Below are positions 56,514 through 63,994 of a stretch of 64,000 nucleotides of DNA, piece after piece. Source of the stretch: a virus; the IMG/VR virus record IMGVR_UViG_3300032323_000670, positions 51,977 through 115,976 of that record, one strand, 5' to 3'. The notes under the pieces are model-generated. The model did no database searches. It worked only from the letters and a program-made list of their open reading frames with translations, and was not told where the DNA came from. Position 1 is the first letter of the stretch. Each line of letters starts with the position of its first letter. Made by a program: the position numbers and the translations under genes.

Positions 56514-57791
56514 TTAGTCGTTAGTAGGTTCTACTGGAGTACATGGTGTTGGGCAAGTGTATGGTACTAAACCTACACAGTCAGAACCAGCGTTAGTCAA
56601 CCATGCTGCAACAAATGCTTCAAAAGCTAAATCTACACCATCAGTAACAATCTCTAACAAGTACTGATCATTGTCAAATGTTCCAGTTGGGTTGTTAAAG
56701 CGTGGTACACTGTGTTGTAAGTAGTAACGAGTGTAGCTAGAGAAACGATCAATTGCATTGTACACATCTGTACCGTTAGTGATCTCACGGATACGCAAGT
56801 CAGTTCCAGTATAGAAAGGTTGTTGCATGTAACCTTCAGTTAAGATAAGATCACGGATGATGTTTTCACCAGTTCCTTTTAATTGATTAGGTTCGCAAGT
56901 GTTATTTACACAGATTCCGCTAAATGCACATGGATCACCATTAAGATCTACTTCAGAAGCATAGATTTTAACTGGCTCTAAGAATGCAATGATAGAATCA
57001 TTTGGGTAGAAAGTACAGTTATCAAAACGTGTATCTACATAAGCTCCATTGATGATGATACCAGCTAAGGTATTCTCATCTCCAGGAAGTGATGCTGGAT
57101 CTTGGATGTATCCTAACAACAAATCTAAGTTTGTTTGTGAAGAAGTACCATCTCCCAACTCTAACCAAAGAATACCGTCACCAAGAGTATTATAAGTAAT
57201 CTCAACTTGAATGAATGGGTTGATCAAAGGTGAGTTCAACAATTGGTAAGCCCATTGTACATATACAATTAATGGATTAACTGGTATTGGAGCAATTGAA
57301 TCATCTGGGCAACATCCTGTGTAAGCAGCTGCGGTATAGTAAGTGTTACGAGTTAACGTACGCAATACTGGAGAACCTTTGATGTCTACACGTAAGTTGT
57401 AAGTTTCACCACACAAGAAATCTTTAGTGCAAGAAGCAGTCTCAAAGTTATCTTGGTTAGCACCTACAGTAAGCTGTGCTTGTTGAGCAGGGCAGTCATC
57501 TACACGATAGAAAGCTGATACATACTTTGGATTGATAGTCTTAGACTTTACAGTCTCAGCATATCCACCGTGGTAAGGACCAATTTTGTCGTTAGGGTGA
57601 ATAGAACCTGATACAAGTACCAATGGGCACTTAACAGTTGTAGCAGGGATTAAATCTGGTGTTGTCCAAGTTTTAGGATCCACAAATGTGAACTCTCCTA
57701 AACTAAGACTAGTCGTAGACGCTCCAGGAGCTGTTTGGAAACCATCGGTTCCAACAAACATCTTTTGAAAGGCATGATTAAAATAAGCCAT
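56514..57791 (-). CDS. abundant structural protein candidate (425 residues)
   Basis: Begins MAYFNHAFQKMFVGTDGFQT, followed by TSLSLGEFTFVDPKTW, a form familiar from structural proteins of Bacteroidota phages whose exact place in the particle I cannot determine. The middle is beta-rich (LIVYVQWAYQLLNSPLINPF, IQVEITYNTLGDGILWLELG). Cysteines recur (CPAQQ, CTKDFLCGE, TGCCPDD, CPTPCTP). The gene has an own A-rich leader and a strong terminator, as does the capsid gene, which suggests high, separate expression. Auxiliary capsid, fibre base or tail component are all possible. Confidence 0.65.
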   Translation of the reverse strand: MAYFNHAFQKMFVGTDGFQTAPGASTTSLSLGEFTFVDPKTWTTPDLIPATTVKCPLVLVSGSIHPNDKIGPYHGGYAETVKSKTINPKYVSAFYRVDDCPAQQAQLTVGANQDNFETASCTKDFLCGETYNLRVDIKGSPVLRTLTRNTYYTAAAYTGCCPDDSIAPIPVNPLIVYVQWAYQLLNSPLINPFIQVEITYNTLGDGILWLELGDGTSSQTNLDLLLGYIQDPASLPGDENTLAGIIINGAYVDTRFDNCTFYPNDSIIAFLEPVKIYASEVDLNGDPCAFSGICVNNTCEPNQLKGTGENIIRDLILTEGYMQQPFYTGTDLRIREITNGTDVYNAIDRFSSYTRYYLQHSVPRFNNPTGTFDNDQYLLEIVTDGVDLAFEAFVAAWLTNAGSDCVGLVPYTCPTPCTPVEPTND

Positions 57792-57807
57792 GTTTTTTGT
57801 TTTTAAG
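57789..57807 (-). promoter_or_regulatory. A-rich leader before the 425-residue gene
   Basis: CTTAAAAACAAAAAACATG directly precedes the coding region on the minus strand, a looser version of the TTAAAAA...CAACA leader. The 64-base gap upstream (57792-57855) is very AT-rich (ATATTAACTATATATTTATAA) and is the likely place of a promoter for this single-gene unit. Confidence 0.3.
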
Positions 57808-57855
57808 GGTTATAAATATATAGTTAATATAAGAAGAACTTTTAGATTCTCCAAA

Positions 57856-58359
57856 TTATTTCAAAAAAAGTAGTTTGTACTTAGCGGAGTTTATAGCATC
57901 TTTCACGAGATCAAGGTTGTTGACTATCTCTGAGTAAGGCATCATACCCTGAAGTTTATTGATAGAGTTATACATGTCTCTAAGATATGCTACAGCATCT
58001 GATGTATCATCTAATGTACGTATTGACATGTCCTTGTAAGCTAAAAGCTTTTCAGTTGCTCCTTGATAACCTTCTATAAGAGTATCTGCAAAATCATGCA
58101 GACCATCATAAAAATCACCCAAAGCTTTGTGAGCAGCATAAGAACCGTCTCCTTTTATCTTTAGGTGTAATCTATGAAAACTTATAGCAGCATTCATCAT
58201 CTCTGTTGCGCATGCTGCTGTCATGTTATCTAATGAGCTACCACCAACACCTTTATCTTGAGCAGGTTCTGCTTTTGGAGATTCAGTTTTAGTTTCACTT
58301 ACCGCAGCCTCTTTTTTAATAGTTGCTGCCGGACGTCTTAAAGTTCTAGTTTCTACCAT
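57856..58359 (-). CDS. Dps/ferritin-like protein (DUF5856-type)
   Basis: 167 residues. A disordered Lys/Ala/Pro-rich head of about 40 residues is followed by a four-helix part: MTAACATEMMNAAISFHRLH, KGDGSYAAHKALGDFYDGLH, DFADTLIEGYQGATEKLL and the last helix pair. The pattern SYAAHKALGDFYDGLHDFAD resembles the Dps-like phage family DUF5856. His and Asp/Glu residues at the helix interface (H85-type AHKAL, FYDGLHD) could bind metal. It sits inside the virion gene block, so it may coat or protect the DNA in the head, or be a non-virion protein co-transcribed with it. Confidence 0.68.
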   Translation of the reverse strand: MVETRTLRRPAATIKKEAAVSETKTESPKAEPAQDKGVGGSSLDNMTAACATEMMNAAISFHRLHLKIKGDGSYAAHKALGDFYDGLHDFADTLIEGYQGATEKLLAYKDMSIRTLDDTSDAVAYLRDMYNSINKLQGMMPYSEIVNNLDLVKDAINSAKYKLLFLK

Positions 58360-58364
58360 GAGTA

Positions 58365-59072
58365 TTAAGTATTAGTTTGAGAACTGCTTTGTGCAATCTG
58401 ATATTGAGTAATAGACTCTATATCACCTGCAAGTATTTGAACAGCCTCATCAATTAGTATTTCTGCTATATCATCTTTAAACTCACACTCTACATCTGCA
58501 GCAGACGTTTGCAAGGTGTAAGGATCCACACATCCTGCAAGTTGAATCTTTACAGGAAATCTATAGTACATTAAAATAGAGTTTGCTACATCAAAGTCAT
58601 TTCCGGTATACACTCTAAGTCTATTTCCAACAAATGTACAGAATGTTTCTCCCCACTCAAAGCTCGGTTGTTTAAGAGCGTCACCTAGTAAAAGAGCAAT
58701 GTTTTCTTCCTCAGCTAAGTAAGTAACTGTCATATCATTCTTTGTATCACAGCAATCTTTGTGAGCATGTATGTTAACTCTTTTAAAATACATGAAGTCA
58801 GAAGGTATGATCTCAGATTGTGCATAGGTATCCATTGAAGTCATAGGAAGCAATTCAGTCTTTAATAAGATCTGTAGATCACTTATACGCATGCGGGTCT
58901 GCTCATCTCCAGTTTTGGTAATGTTTGTACCTTGGATCTGACGTCTCACCCACTCAACCTGACCTTTATTAAAAGCCTCAACTATCTGCCAACATTCAAA
59001 GTTGTCATAGTCTTGGCTATCAAGCTTGTTTAACCGTTGCTTAATCTTAAGCTGTAGGGTTGTATTGTTCAT
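58365..59072 (-). CDS. head-tail ring/adaptor protein (crAss-like)
   Basis: 235 residues. The N-terminal helix KIKQRLNKLDSQDYDNFECW then QIVEAFNKGQVEWVRRQIQG is characteristic of a conserved ring protein encoded downstream of the capsid gene in crAss-like phages. A beta part (FMYFKRVNIHAHKDCC, RLRVYTGNDFDVANSILMYY) and a C-terminal helix (ILIDEAVQILAGDIESITQY) complete the usual head-tail connector layout. It begins at TAATG with the stop of the basic 201-residue gene. Likely one of the rings stacked below the portal. Confidence 0.7.
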   Translation of the reverse strand: MNNTTLQLKIKQRLNKLDSQDYDNFECWQIVEAFNKGQVEWVRRQIQGTNITKTGDEQTRMRISDLQILLKTELLPMTSMDTYAQSEIIPSDFMYFKRVNIHAHKDCCDTKNDMTVTYLAEEENIALLLGDALKQPSFEWGETFCTFVGNRLRVYTGNDFDVANSILMYYRFPVKIQLAGCVDPYTLQTSAADVECEFKDDIAEILIDEAVQILAGDIESITQYQIAQSSSQTNT

Positions 59073-59677
59073 TATCCTTTAACTCTCTTAAGTCTTGGGT
59101 TAGCAGCTTTAGCTTTAGCAGATGCCTTACGTGCACCAGCAGCTAAGATGGCACCAGCAGCTTTTTTAGATACTCCTTGTTTAGCAGCAATCTTAGATTG
59201 AACAGCTTTAAATCCAGGATGAGCAGCTCCGCCTTTCTTTTTAATAACACCACGCCCCTTAAGAATATCTTTCTTAGTTACTTTTCCATCTCCTGTAAGA
59301 TCTGGAAACTTCTGCCCACCTTTAGCCATGTTAGAACCAGCAGCACCACGTCTCCCCATAGTTCCTTGTATAGGAGCAGTTGCAATAGGTTTTGCTGGAA
59401 TCATACCACCCATTTGTTTTTTGGGCGTATTAAATGTTGTACTTTTCTTTTTGTTCTGAGGAGCCATCTCCATGAACTTATCCATAGCTTTTTTCTTTTC
59501 AGCAGGTGTCATTGGTTTAGTAGTACCCACTTGAATCTTAGAAGGATTCATTCTCATCTTAGGGTCTTTAATAGCACCTTTTTTAAAAGCATCCATAACA
59601 GCTTTAGAATCTACTTTGGATCCACCAGCTTGGTACTTCTTCTTAATAGCGCCACCCATCTTAGTTGAATTTCTCAT
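59072..59677 (-). CDS. strongly basic protein with EF-hand-like loop and KKAAGAILAAGARKAS helix
   Basis: 201 residues, Lys/Ala/Gly-rich, probably largely disordered. It contains four xGG motifs (KMGGAIKK, YQAGGSK, QMGGMIPAK, KKKGGAAHP). DLTGDGKVTKKDIL fits a calcium-binding EF-hand/dockerin loop (D-x-T-x-D-x-K-x-T). The C-terminus GVSKKAAGAILAAGARKASA is a helix that recurs in small virion proteins of many phages. DNA binding or packaging inside the head is plausible. The stop overlaps the ring-protein start. Confidence 0.65.
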   Translation of the reverse strand: MRNSTKMGGAIKKKYQAGGSKVDSKAVMDAFKKGAIKDPKMRMNPSKIQVGTTKPMTPAEKKKAMDKFMEMAPQNKKKSTTFNTPKKQMGGMIPAKPIATAPIQGTMGRRGAAGSNMAKGGQKFPDLTGDGKVTKKDILKGRGVIKKKGGAAHPGFKAVQSKIAAKQGVSKKAAGAILAAGARKASAKAKAANPRLKRVKG

Positions 59678-59698
59678 GATATATATAAGTTTTAATAA

Positions 59699-59971
59699 TT
59701 AGCAATTCCATTTTCTAAGTGATAAGGCTTTTCTTGTAGGTTTGCCTTTCTCATCTTTCATAGGTCCGGGCATACCAGACATTCTAGCACAAAAGCTCTT
59801 TCTTCTGTTAGCATCTTTGCTACCAGGTTTTAACTTAGATGGTTTAGTAGTTACAGCTGTCTGTAACTTAGAACCAGGGTTAGCTGCTCTGTAAGATGCA
59901 ACTCCTTTTTTGTTAAGTCCGCCTTTAGGATCTTTACCTTCTTTGCGGGTCCATGCTGGTGTCTTTGCCAT
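59699..59971 (-). CDS. DUF6321-like small basic protein (90 residues)
   Basis: The start is at ATG 59971 (MAKTPAWTRKEGKDPKGGLN), directly after the stop at 59973; an upstream TTG in frame is less likely. The order AWTRKEGKDPKGGLNKKG, GSKLQTAV, RRKSFCARMSGM and C-terminal LRKWNC matches a small-protein family (DUF6321-type) found in phages and large viruses. The conserved Trp, Cys and basic residues suggest a compact nucleic-acid- or virion-binding module. It lies in a cluster of basic genes between capsid and ring proteins. Confidence 0.7.
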   Translation of the reverse strand: MAKTPAWTRKEGKDPKGGLNKKGVASYRAANPGSKLQTAVTTKPSKLKPGSKDANRRKSFCARMSGMPGPMKDEKGKPTRKALSLRKWNC

Positions 59972-59972
59972 G

Positions 59973-60311
59973 TTATGCTTTTTTAACTCTTGCACCCATT
60001 CCAACTCTAGACTTCTCAGCTTTCTTAGCAGCTAGTTTAGAGGGTGTAAGTTCATATTTAGTTTTGGGTGTATCCTTAGATACTTTCTTAGTAGGTCTGC
60101 AGTATTCATTCTTACCACCAGCACCACAAGCTTTACCTGATTTGGTATCTTGCCACTTCTCAGCTTGCCATCTTTTTAGATCAGAACCAGCTTTTGTCTT
60201 TCTGACATTACCAGATCCTTTTCTACATTTAGCAATAGCTTGAGAAGCCCTCGCTGAAGGAAACACAGCGTACTGTGCTTTTACTTTACTATAGCAAGCA
60301 TCTTTAGGCAT
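59973..60311 (-). CDS. DUF5872-like basic protein (112 residues)
   Basis: I choose ATG 60311, which forms TAATG with the preceding small gene, over a TTG 15 bases upstream. The N-terminal DACYSKVKAQYAVFPSARAS then QAIAKCRKGSG, with LKRWQAEKWQDTKSGKACGA and YCRPTKKVSKDTP, agrees with a small Cys-containing family (DUF5872-type) shared by phages and giant viruses. The tail is Lys/Ala-rich. Conserved cysteines may bind zinc. The role is unknown; its position suggests the virion interior. Confidence 0.7.
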   Translation of the reverse strand: MPKDACYSKVKAQYAVFPSARASQAIAKCRKGSGNVRKTKAGSDLKRWQAEKWQDTKSGKACGAGGKNEYCRPTKKVSKDTPKTKYELTPSKLAAKKAEKSRVGMGARVKKA

Positions 60312-60445
60312 TACTTCTTGCTGCAACCACAGCCGTCTTTTTTAGTAGGGTAAATAGATGCCAAAGCCCCACCTTGTTTATAAGCTGGGGACTTTGAAGC
60401 ACCAATTAATTTACTAGCCTCTTTTTTATCTAGTATAGTATTCAT
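60311..60445 (-). CDS. small protein with C-terminal CGCSKK (44 residues)
   Basis: Reads MNTILDKKEASKLIGASKSP then AYKQGGALASIYPTKKDGCG and CSKK. The ATG at 60445 follows the preceding stop (60447) by one base and GAGGAT lies a few bases upstream. The stop forms TAATG with the next gene. The CGC tail echoes CGCGCGSC of the 184-residue protein, and YKQGGALA is another xGG motif. Function unknown. Confidence 0.6.
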   Translation of the reverse strand: MNTILDKKEASKLIGASKSPAYKQGGALASIYPTKKDGCGCSKK

Positions 60446-60446
60446 C

Positions 60447-60662
60447 TTAGTATCCTCTACGCATTTGTGTAGCACCTGCTCTCTTAGGCATAGCTACTGG
60501 TTTATTTACACCTCCAGAAGATTTACCGGCAGATACCTTAGTATACTTAGCATTAGCATTAACACCACCAGATGATTTACCTAATGATGTAGGAGTGTAG
60601 TTAAATACTGATTTGTTGTTTGGGTTGGATTTTCCACCAATCCCTTTTCCTGAAGCTTTCAT
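60447..60662 (-). CDS. small basic protein with GKSSGGVN repeats (71 residues)
   Basis: A Gly/Ser/Lys/Asn-rich protein with no hydrophobic core. GKSSGGVN occurs twice, 19 residues apart (LGKSSGGVNANAKYTK, AGKSSGGVNKPVAMPK), and GKGIGGKSNP near the N-terminus is related. The end is basic (PKRAGATQMRRGY). It lies in the cluster of basic genes after the capsid. Probably disordered and nucleic-acid- or capsid-binding; no family recognised. Confidence 0.58.
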   Translation of the reverse strand: MKASGKGIGGKSNPNNKSVFNYTPTSLGKSSGGVNANAKYTKVSAGKSSGGVNKPVAMPKRAGATQMRRGY

Positions 60663-60670
60663 GTTATATA

Positions 60671-61369
60671 TTATTTACGTTTAGTGTACATAGATTTCTT
60701 AATAGCTCCTCCTTTCTTTTTCATAGAGGTTCCTCTATATAGATTTTTTTTCCAATCTGGATCTGATGCAGCAGGATTACTTTTTTTAGCAGGTTCTTTG
60801 CGATCAAATAACTTACTATTAATCATATCCGTAGTCTTTTTTACAGCATCAACAGCTTCTCTTTTTTTAATTTGTGCAGGTGAAGCAAAAGGAGTTGTGT
60901 TAGCTCGAGTTTCACCAGGCTGTAAGAACATATCCTTTACACGTTGAGCTTCAGCAGCAGCCTCATCTGCTTTCTTTTTATCAGCAGCTTCTTGCTTTTT
61001 ACGTGCTGCCTCCTGTTGTTTTTTCTTAGCTGCATCTTGAGCTTTTTTCTTGTCTGCAGCAGCTTTTTTAGCAACAGACGCTGGTACAACAGATTTATAA
61101 GGAGCTCGTTTAATATCAACTGATTTTGTAGGAATCTTTTTCATTCCTTTAGATTCCATTTTCACCATTGGTTCTTCAACCTTTCTGGTTGTAGTAGCAG
61201 CTGCAGGAGTAGATTTAGCAGCAGGTTTAGGTGTTGATTTACCACTGATCTTAGCTACTTTACCCGCAACACGGGATTCAATCTTAGCTACTTTACGAGT
61301 ATCTTTAGCAGCTCGTATTGCTTGTCTACCTGCCTGTCTGGCAGCTCGGACTGGATTTTTTGGAGGCAT
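60671..61369 (-). CDS. histone-H1-like Lys/Ala-rich protein (232 residues)
   Basis: Very basic: RAARQAGRQAIRAAKDTRKV at the N-terminus, a Pro/Ala/Lys part (SGKSTPKPAAKSTPAAATTT), then a long charged helix at about 95-140 (KKAAADKKKAQDAAKKKQQE) and the end KKKGGAIKKSMYTKRK. Composition resembles bacterial H1-like and phage DNA-condensing proteins. The location directly behind the capsid genes suggests it is packed with the DNA or acts as scaffold. Low-complexity composition prevents a secure family call. Confidence 0.6.
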   Translation of the reverse strand: MPPKNPVRAARQAGRQAIRAAKDTRKVAKIESRVAGKVAKISGKSTPKPAAKSTPAAATTTRKVEEPMVKMESKGMKKIPTKSVDIKRAPYKSVVPASVAKKAAADKKKAQDAAKKKQQEAARKKQEAADKKKADEAAAEAQRVKDMFLQPGETRANTTPFASPAQIKKREAVDAVKKTTDMINSKLFDRKEPAKKSNPAASDPDWKKNLYRGTSMKKKGGAIKKSMYTKRK

Positions 61370-61411
61370 TGTGTATATAAATATTAAAGTTATTATCTAC
61401 TACTAAGTTAA

Positions 61412-62422
61412 TTAAGAATTCCAATACTTCTCAACTTTTTTTAATATATCGTTTAACATATCTTCATTAGTTGGGTTTTTCAGATACTCTACTATGTCAG
61501 ATTGTGTTCTACCTAACAACTGATTGTTATCTTTATGATAGATAAATCCATCAGGTTTTGCAATCACAACCTTATAATACACAGCATCCTTTACAACAGC
61601 CTTTAACTTTAATGACTCCATGTCTAAAGCAGAGGCCTCTAAGAATGCTTGAGATGCACGTGTTGAACTCTTTTCAGAACCTTCACCGTTAATAAAACCA
61701 TCCATGTTATCATAGATGATATCATTAGGTGTAGACTTCTTATACTGAGCACCACCAATGTCAACTACCTTAGCTACATATAGAAGTTTGTTTGTATTCT
61801 TATCAAACAACTGCTGTAGTTCAGAAAGAGCTTTGTTACGCAATTTCTTACTTTCAGTCTTACTAGATACAGTTTGTTCAAACTTATCTAAGAAGAACTT
61901 AGGAGCTCTTTGTCTAGATCTAGCATCCTCATAACTTTTAGCTATGATGCTAAACCCACCTGCATTAATAGCATAAATCTTGACTAGATCATATGGATCA
62001 TCAGGATTTAAAAAGATAGGGTCATTACCACACTTAAGTTCAATCTTTGACCAAAATTCATCATTATTAGGTTTTAGCAATTGAACCTTATTCCAGAAGT
62101 CTTTATCTTCAGGATCAATAACATTTGCAGCTAATGATCTTTCAAGATCTGCTACAGCACTACGGATCTCCTTGATCTTAGCTTCTCTCATTTCAGGATC
62201 AGGAATGTTCTTCACATCAGGAGCAAACTCATTAAGCCCTGTAACATAACGCTTAATACCGTTCTGTTCAACACAAGCTAATTGCTCATAGTGTGTTACC
62301 CCTTCAAAAAGAGATAGTCCGTAATTCTCAAGACCCATGTTTGATAGTCTTCCGTCAAAATAAGGTTTAATTGCTAGAGGGGTACGTTTGCCCGTCTTGG
62401 TTTCTACAAGTGTAAAACTCAT
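61412..62422 (-). CDS. conserved capsid-adjacent protein (336 residues)
   Basis: Begins MSFTLVETKTGKRTPLAIKP. It contains a helical centre (REAKIKEIRSAVADLERSLA; KKLRNKALSELQQLFDKNTN) and a domain with IYAINAGGFSIIAKSYEDAR. It lies just after the capsid gene and its terminator and has the A-rich leader used by other separately expressed genes. Proteins at this place in crAss-like phages are virion-associated, but I do not recognise a function. Auxiliary capsid protein is one possibility; a non-virion protein is another. Confidence 0.6.
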   Translation of the reverse strand: MSFTLVETKTGKRTPLAIKPYFDGRLSNMGLENYGLSLFEGVTHYEQLACVEQNGIKRYVTGLNEFAPDVKNIPDPEMREAKIKEIRSAVADLERSLAANVIDPEDKDFWNKVQLLKPNNDEFWSKIELKCGNDPIFLNPDDPYDLVKIYAINAGGFSIIAKSYEDARSRQRAPKFFLDKFEQTVSSKTESKKLRNKALSELQQLFDKNTNKLLYVAKVVDIGGAQYKKSTPNDIIYDNMDGFINGEGSEKSSTRASQAFLEASALDMESLKLKAVVKDAVYYKVVIAKPDGFIYHKDNNQLLGRTQSDIVEYLKNPTNEDMLNDILKKVEKYWNS

Positions 62423-62442
62423 AATCTGTTGGTTTTTTAAAA
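62420..62442 (-). promoter_or_regulatory. A-rich leader with TTTTAAAAAACCAACA before ATG
   Basis: TTTTAAAAAACCAACAGATTATG on the minus strand precedes the capsid-adjacent gene. It is nearly identical to the leader at 55847-55867 and close to the plus-strand leader at 3597-3617. A second AAAAACCAA lies about 15 bases further upstream. Because a terminator sits just before, a promoter must lie within this gap or read-through must occur. Confidence 0.4.
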
Positions 62443-62466
62443 GTTATTGGTTTTTGTAAAGGTAGT

Positions 62467-62495
62467 AAAAAGGGGGAGGCTTTCAACTCTCCCCC
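62467..62495 (-). terminator. rho-independent terminator after the major capsid gene
   Basis: On the minus strand GGGGGAG, a 10-base loop and CTCCCCC form a 7-pair GC-rich stem followed by TTTTT. It lies about 20 bases past the capsid stop and should end most transcripts of the capsid gene. Confidence 0.87.
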
Positions 62496-62515
62496 AGTTT
62501 ACAGGTTATTTATGA

Positions 62516-63994
62516 TTAGAATGATCCACCAGTGATTGGGTTACGCATAACAATCTTCAATACTTTGGTTGGGTCTTTAACCCAGATCGCAGGCATTGTT
62601 TGTGTCATGAATACACGGTATCCGTTGAACTGTCCAGAAGACGCAAATCCTTGAGTACGTCCCATGTAGTCCATAGTACCGTTTTGGTACCACCACTTCA
62701 ATTGATTATCCCAAGACAACTTCAACAAGTAAATGTTATCGTTAGTGTTGTCAGTGATATCAAAGATGATGAATGAATAAGAAGACAATGGGAAACCATC
62801 AATGATTGGGTTTTCAATGTCATTGGTGTGTAGGTTATCAAACGCTGGGTTCAACACAAACTTAACGTTAGCCAAGAATGGGATAACATAAGAAGTGTAA
62901 GCAAATCCAAAGTTCAAGTCCATACCTTTACCAGTGATTGCTCCGATGTCAGCAGCTTGAATTAACAATCCAGAAGACATTGCTTCACGCTTGATTGCTT
63001 CATTAACCATACGCATACCAGCCATACCAGTTTGTACAATCAACTGACGCTTAGGATCTGGTCCTTGGAAGTCAACCTTACCAGCATAGAAGTTATAAAG
63101 TTCTGAACGGAACAAGTCAAGATTGAAGTTAGACTTGTTGTAGATACGCTTGAATGAGTTGTCAAGTTGTCTCCAAAGACCCACAGACAAACGCAAGTCA
63201 TCTGGACCGTCTTGACGTACACGTCCACCTTGTCCCCACATTAAGTAAGTCTCAATGTCATTAGCTACTTTACTCAAGTGAGCTGCTTCCATTGCAGTCA
63301 AGAATGTACGAGACAATGATCCATTGTTCATAGCACGCTTAACATAATCCTTACCCATACGTGAAACCATAGTCTCAAGACTAGTTACAGCTGGATCGCT
63401 TGATTTGTCAAAGTTACGCCAGATCTCTACTACTGGAACAGTACCATCAGCGTTCATTCCACCTTTGATCATCAAGTCTGCGCGAGATGAGATAGAGTAG
63501 TGAACGTGAGCTTCAGCACCACCTACGAAGTTGTAGTACTCACGGTATCCAGTTGCAGTGATGATGTCAGAGAAACGCTCTCCGTACTCACCACGAGCAG
63601 AACCTTTACGGAAGATCTTAGTACCAGGAGCAAGGATGTTAGTATCTAAACCATAAGTAGAATCATTGTTTACCAATTGAACTGTGTAAACAAATCCATC
63701 ACCTACTGGGATGATATCCTCGGTTGGTACAATGTACATCTCCGCACCGTTGTACTTGTCATAAGTGATGATATCACCATGACCAAATTCTCTACGTGAC
63801 AATTTGATTTGGAAGGTAGTACCATCTGAACCAAGAGTGTCACCATCTGTTAAGATGTCATCAACAATGTAAGGAAGATCCATTACAATTGGCGTTTGCC
63901 ACTTGTACTCTCCACGAGCATTGTCTACATTAATAACGTTCTTTCCACCAAAGCTAGACATTTGGTACAAAGGCATTTCTACCTTTTGTGCCAT
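62516..63994 (-). CDS. major capsid protein (HK97-fold, crAss-like)
   Basis: 492 residues, close to the ~500 residues usual for crAss-like major capsid proteins. The N-terminal MAQKVEMPLYQMSSFGGKNV, DLPYIVDDILTDGDTLGSDG and FQIKLSRREFGHGDIITYDK match the N-arm and E-loop style of that family. HVHYSISSRADLMIKGGMNA and IVQTGMAGMRMVNEAIKREA lie in the P-domain. The C-terminus PTKVLKIVMRNPITGG is an A-domain-like beta end. Codons include more C- and G-ending forms (AAC, GTC, CGT) than neighbours, as in very highly expressed genes. The gene is complete; only six bases of its upstream region are in the window. A terminator follows. Confidence 0.88.
   Translation of the reverse strand: MAQKVEMPLYQMSSFGGKNVINVDNARGEYKWQTPIVMDLPYIVDDILTDGDTLGSDGTTFQIKLSRREFGHGDIITYDKYNGAEMYIVPTEDIIPVGDGFVYTVQLVNNDSTYGLDTNILAPGTKIFRKGSARGEYGERFSDIITATGYREYYNFVGGAEAHVHYSISSRADLMIKGGMNADGTVPVVEIWRNFDKSSDPAVTSLETMVSRMGKDYVKRAMNNGSLSRTFLTAMEAAHLSKVANDIETYLMWGQGGRVRQDGPDDLRLSVGLWRQLDNSFKRIYNKSNFNLDLFRSELYNFYAGKVDFQGPDPKRQLIVQTGMAGMRMVNEAIKREAMSSGLLIQAADIGAITGKGMDLNFGFAYTSYVIPFLANVKFVLNPAFDNLHTNDIENPIIDGFPLSSYSFIIFDITDNTNDNIYLLKLSWDNQLKWWYQNGTMDYMGRTQGFASSGQFNGYRVFMTQTMPAIWVKDPTKVLKIVMRNPITGGSF

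Noticed and set aside
56514-57791. Assigning the 425-residue protein as tail sheath or tail tube
   Set aside because: The muzzle and ring genes indicate a short-tailed particle, and I could not confirm a sheath or tube fold from the sequence; left as structural protein of unknown place.
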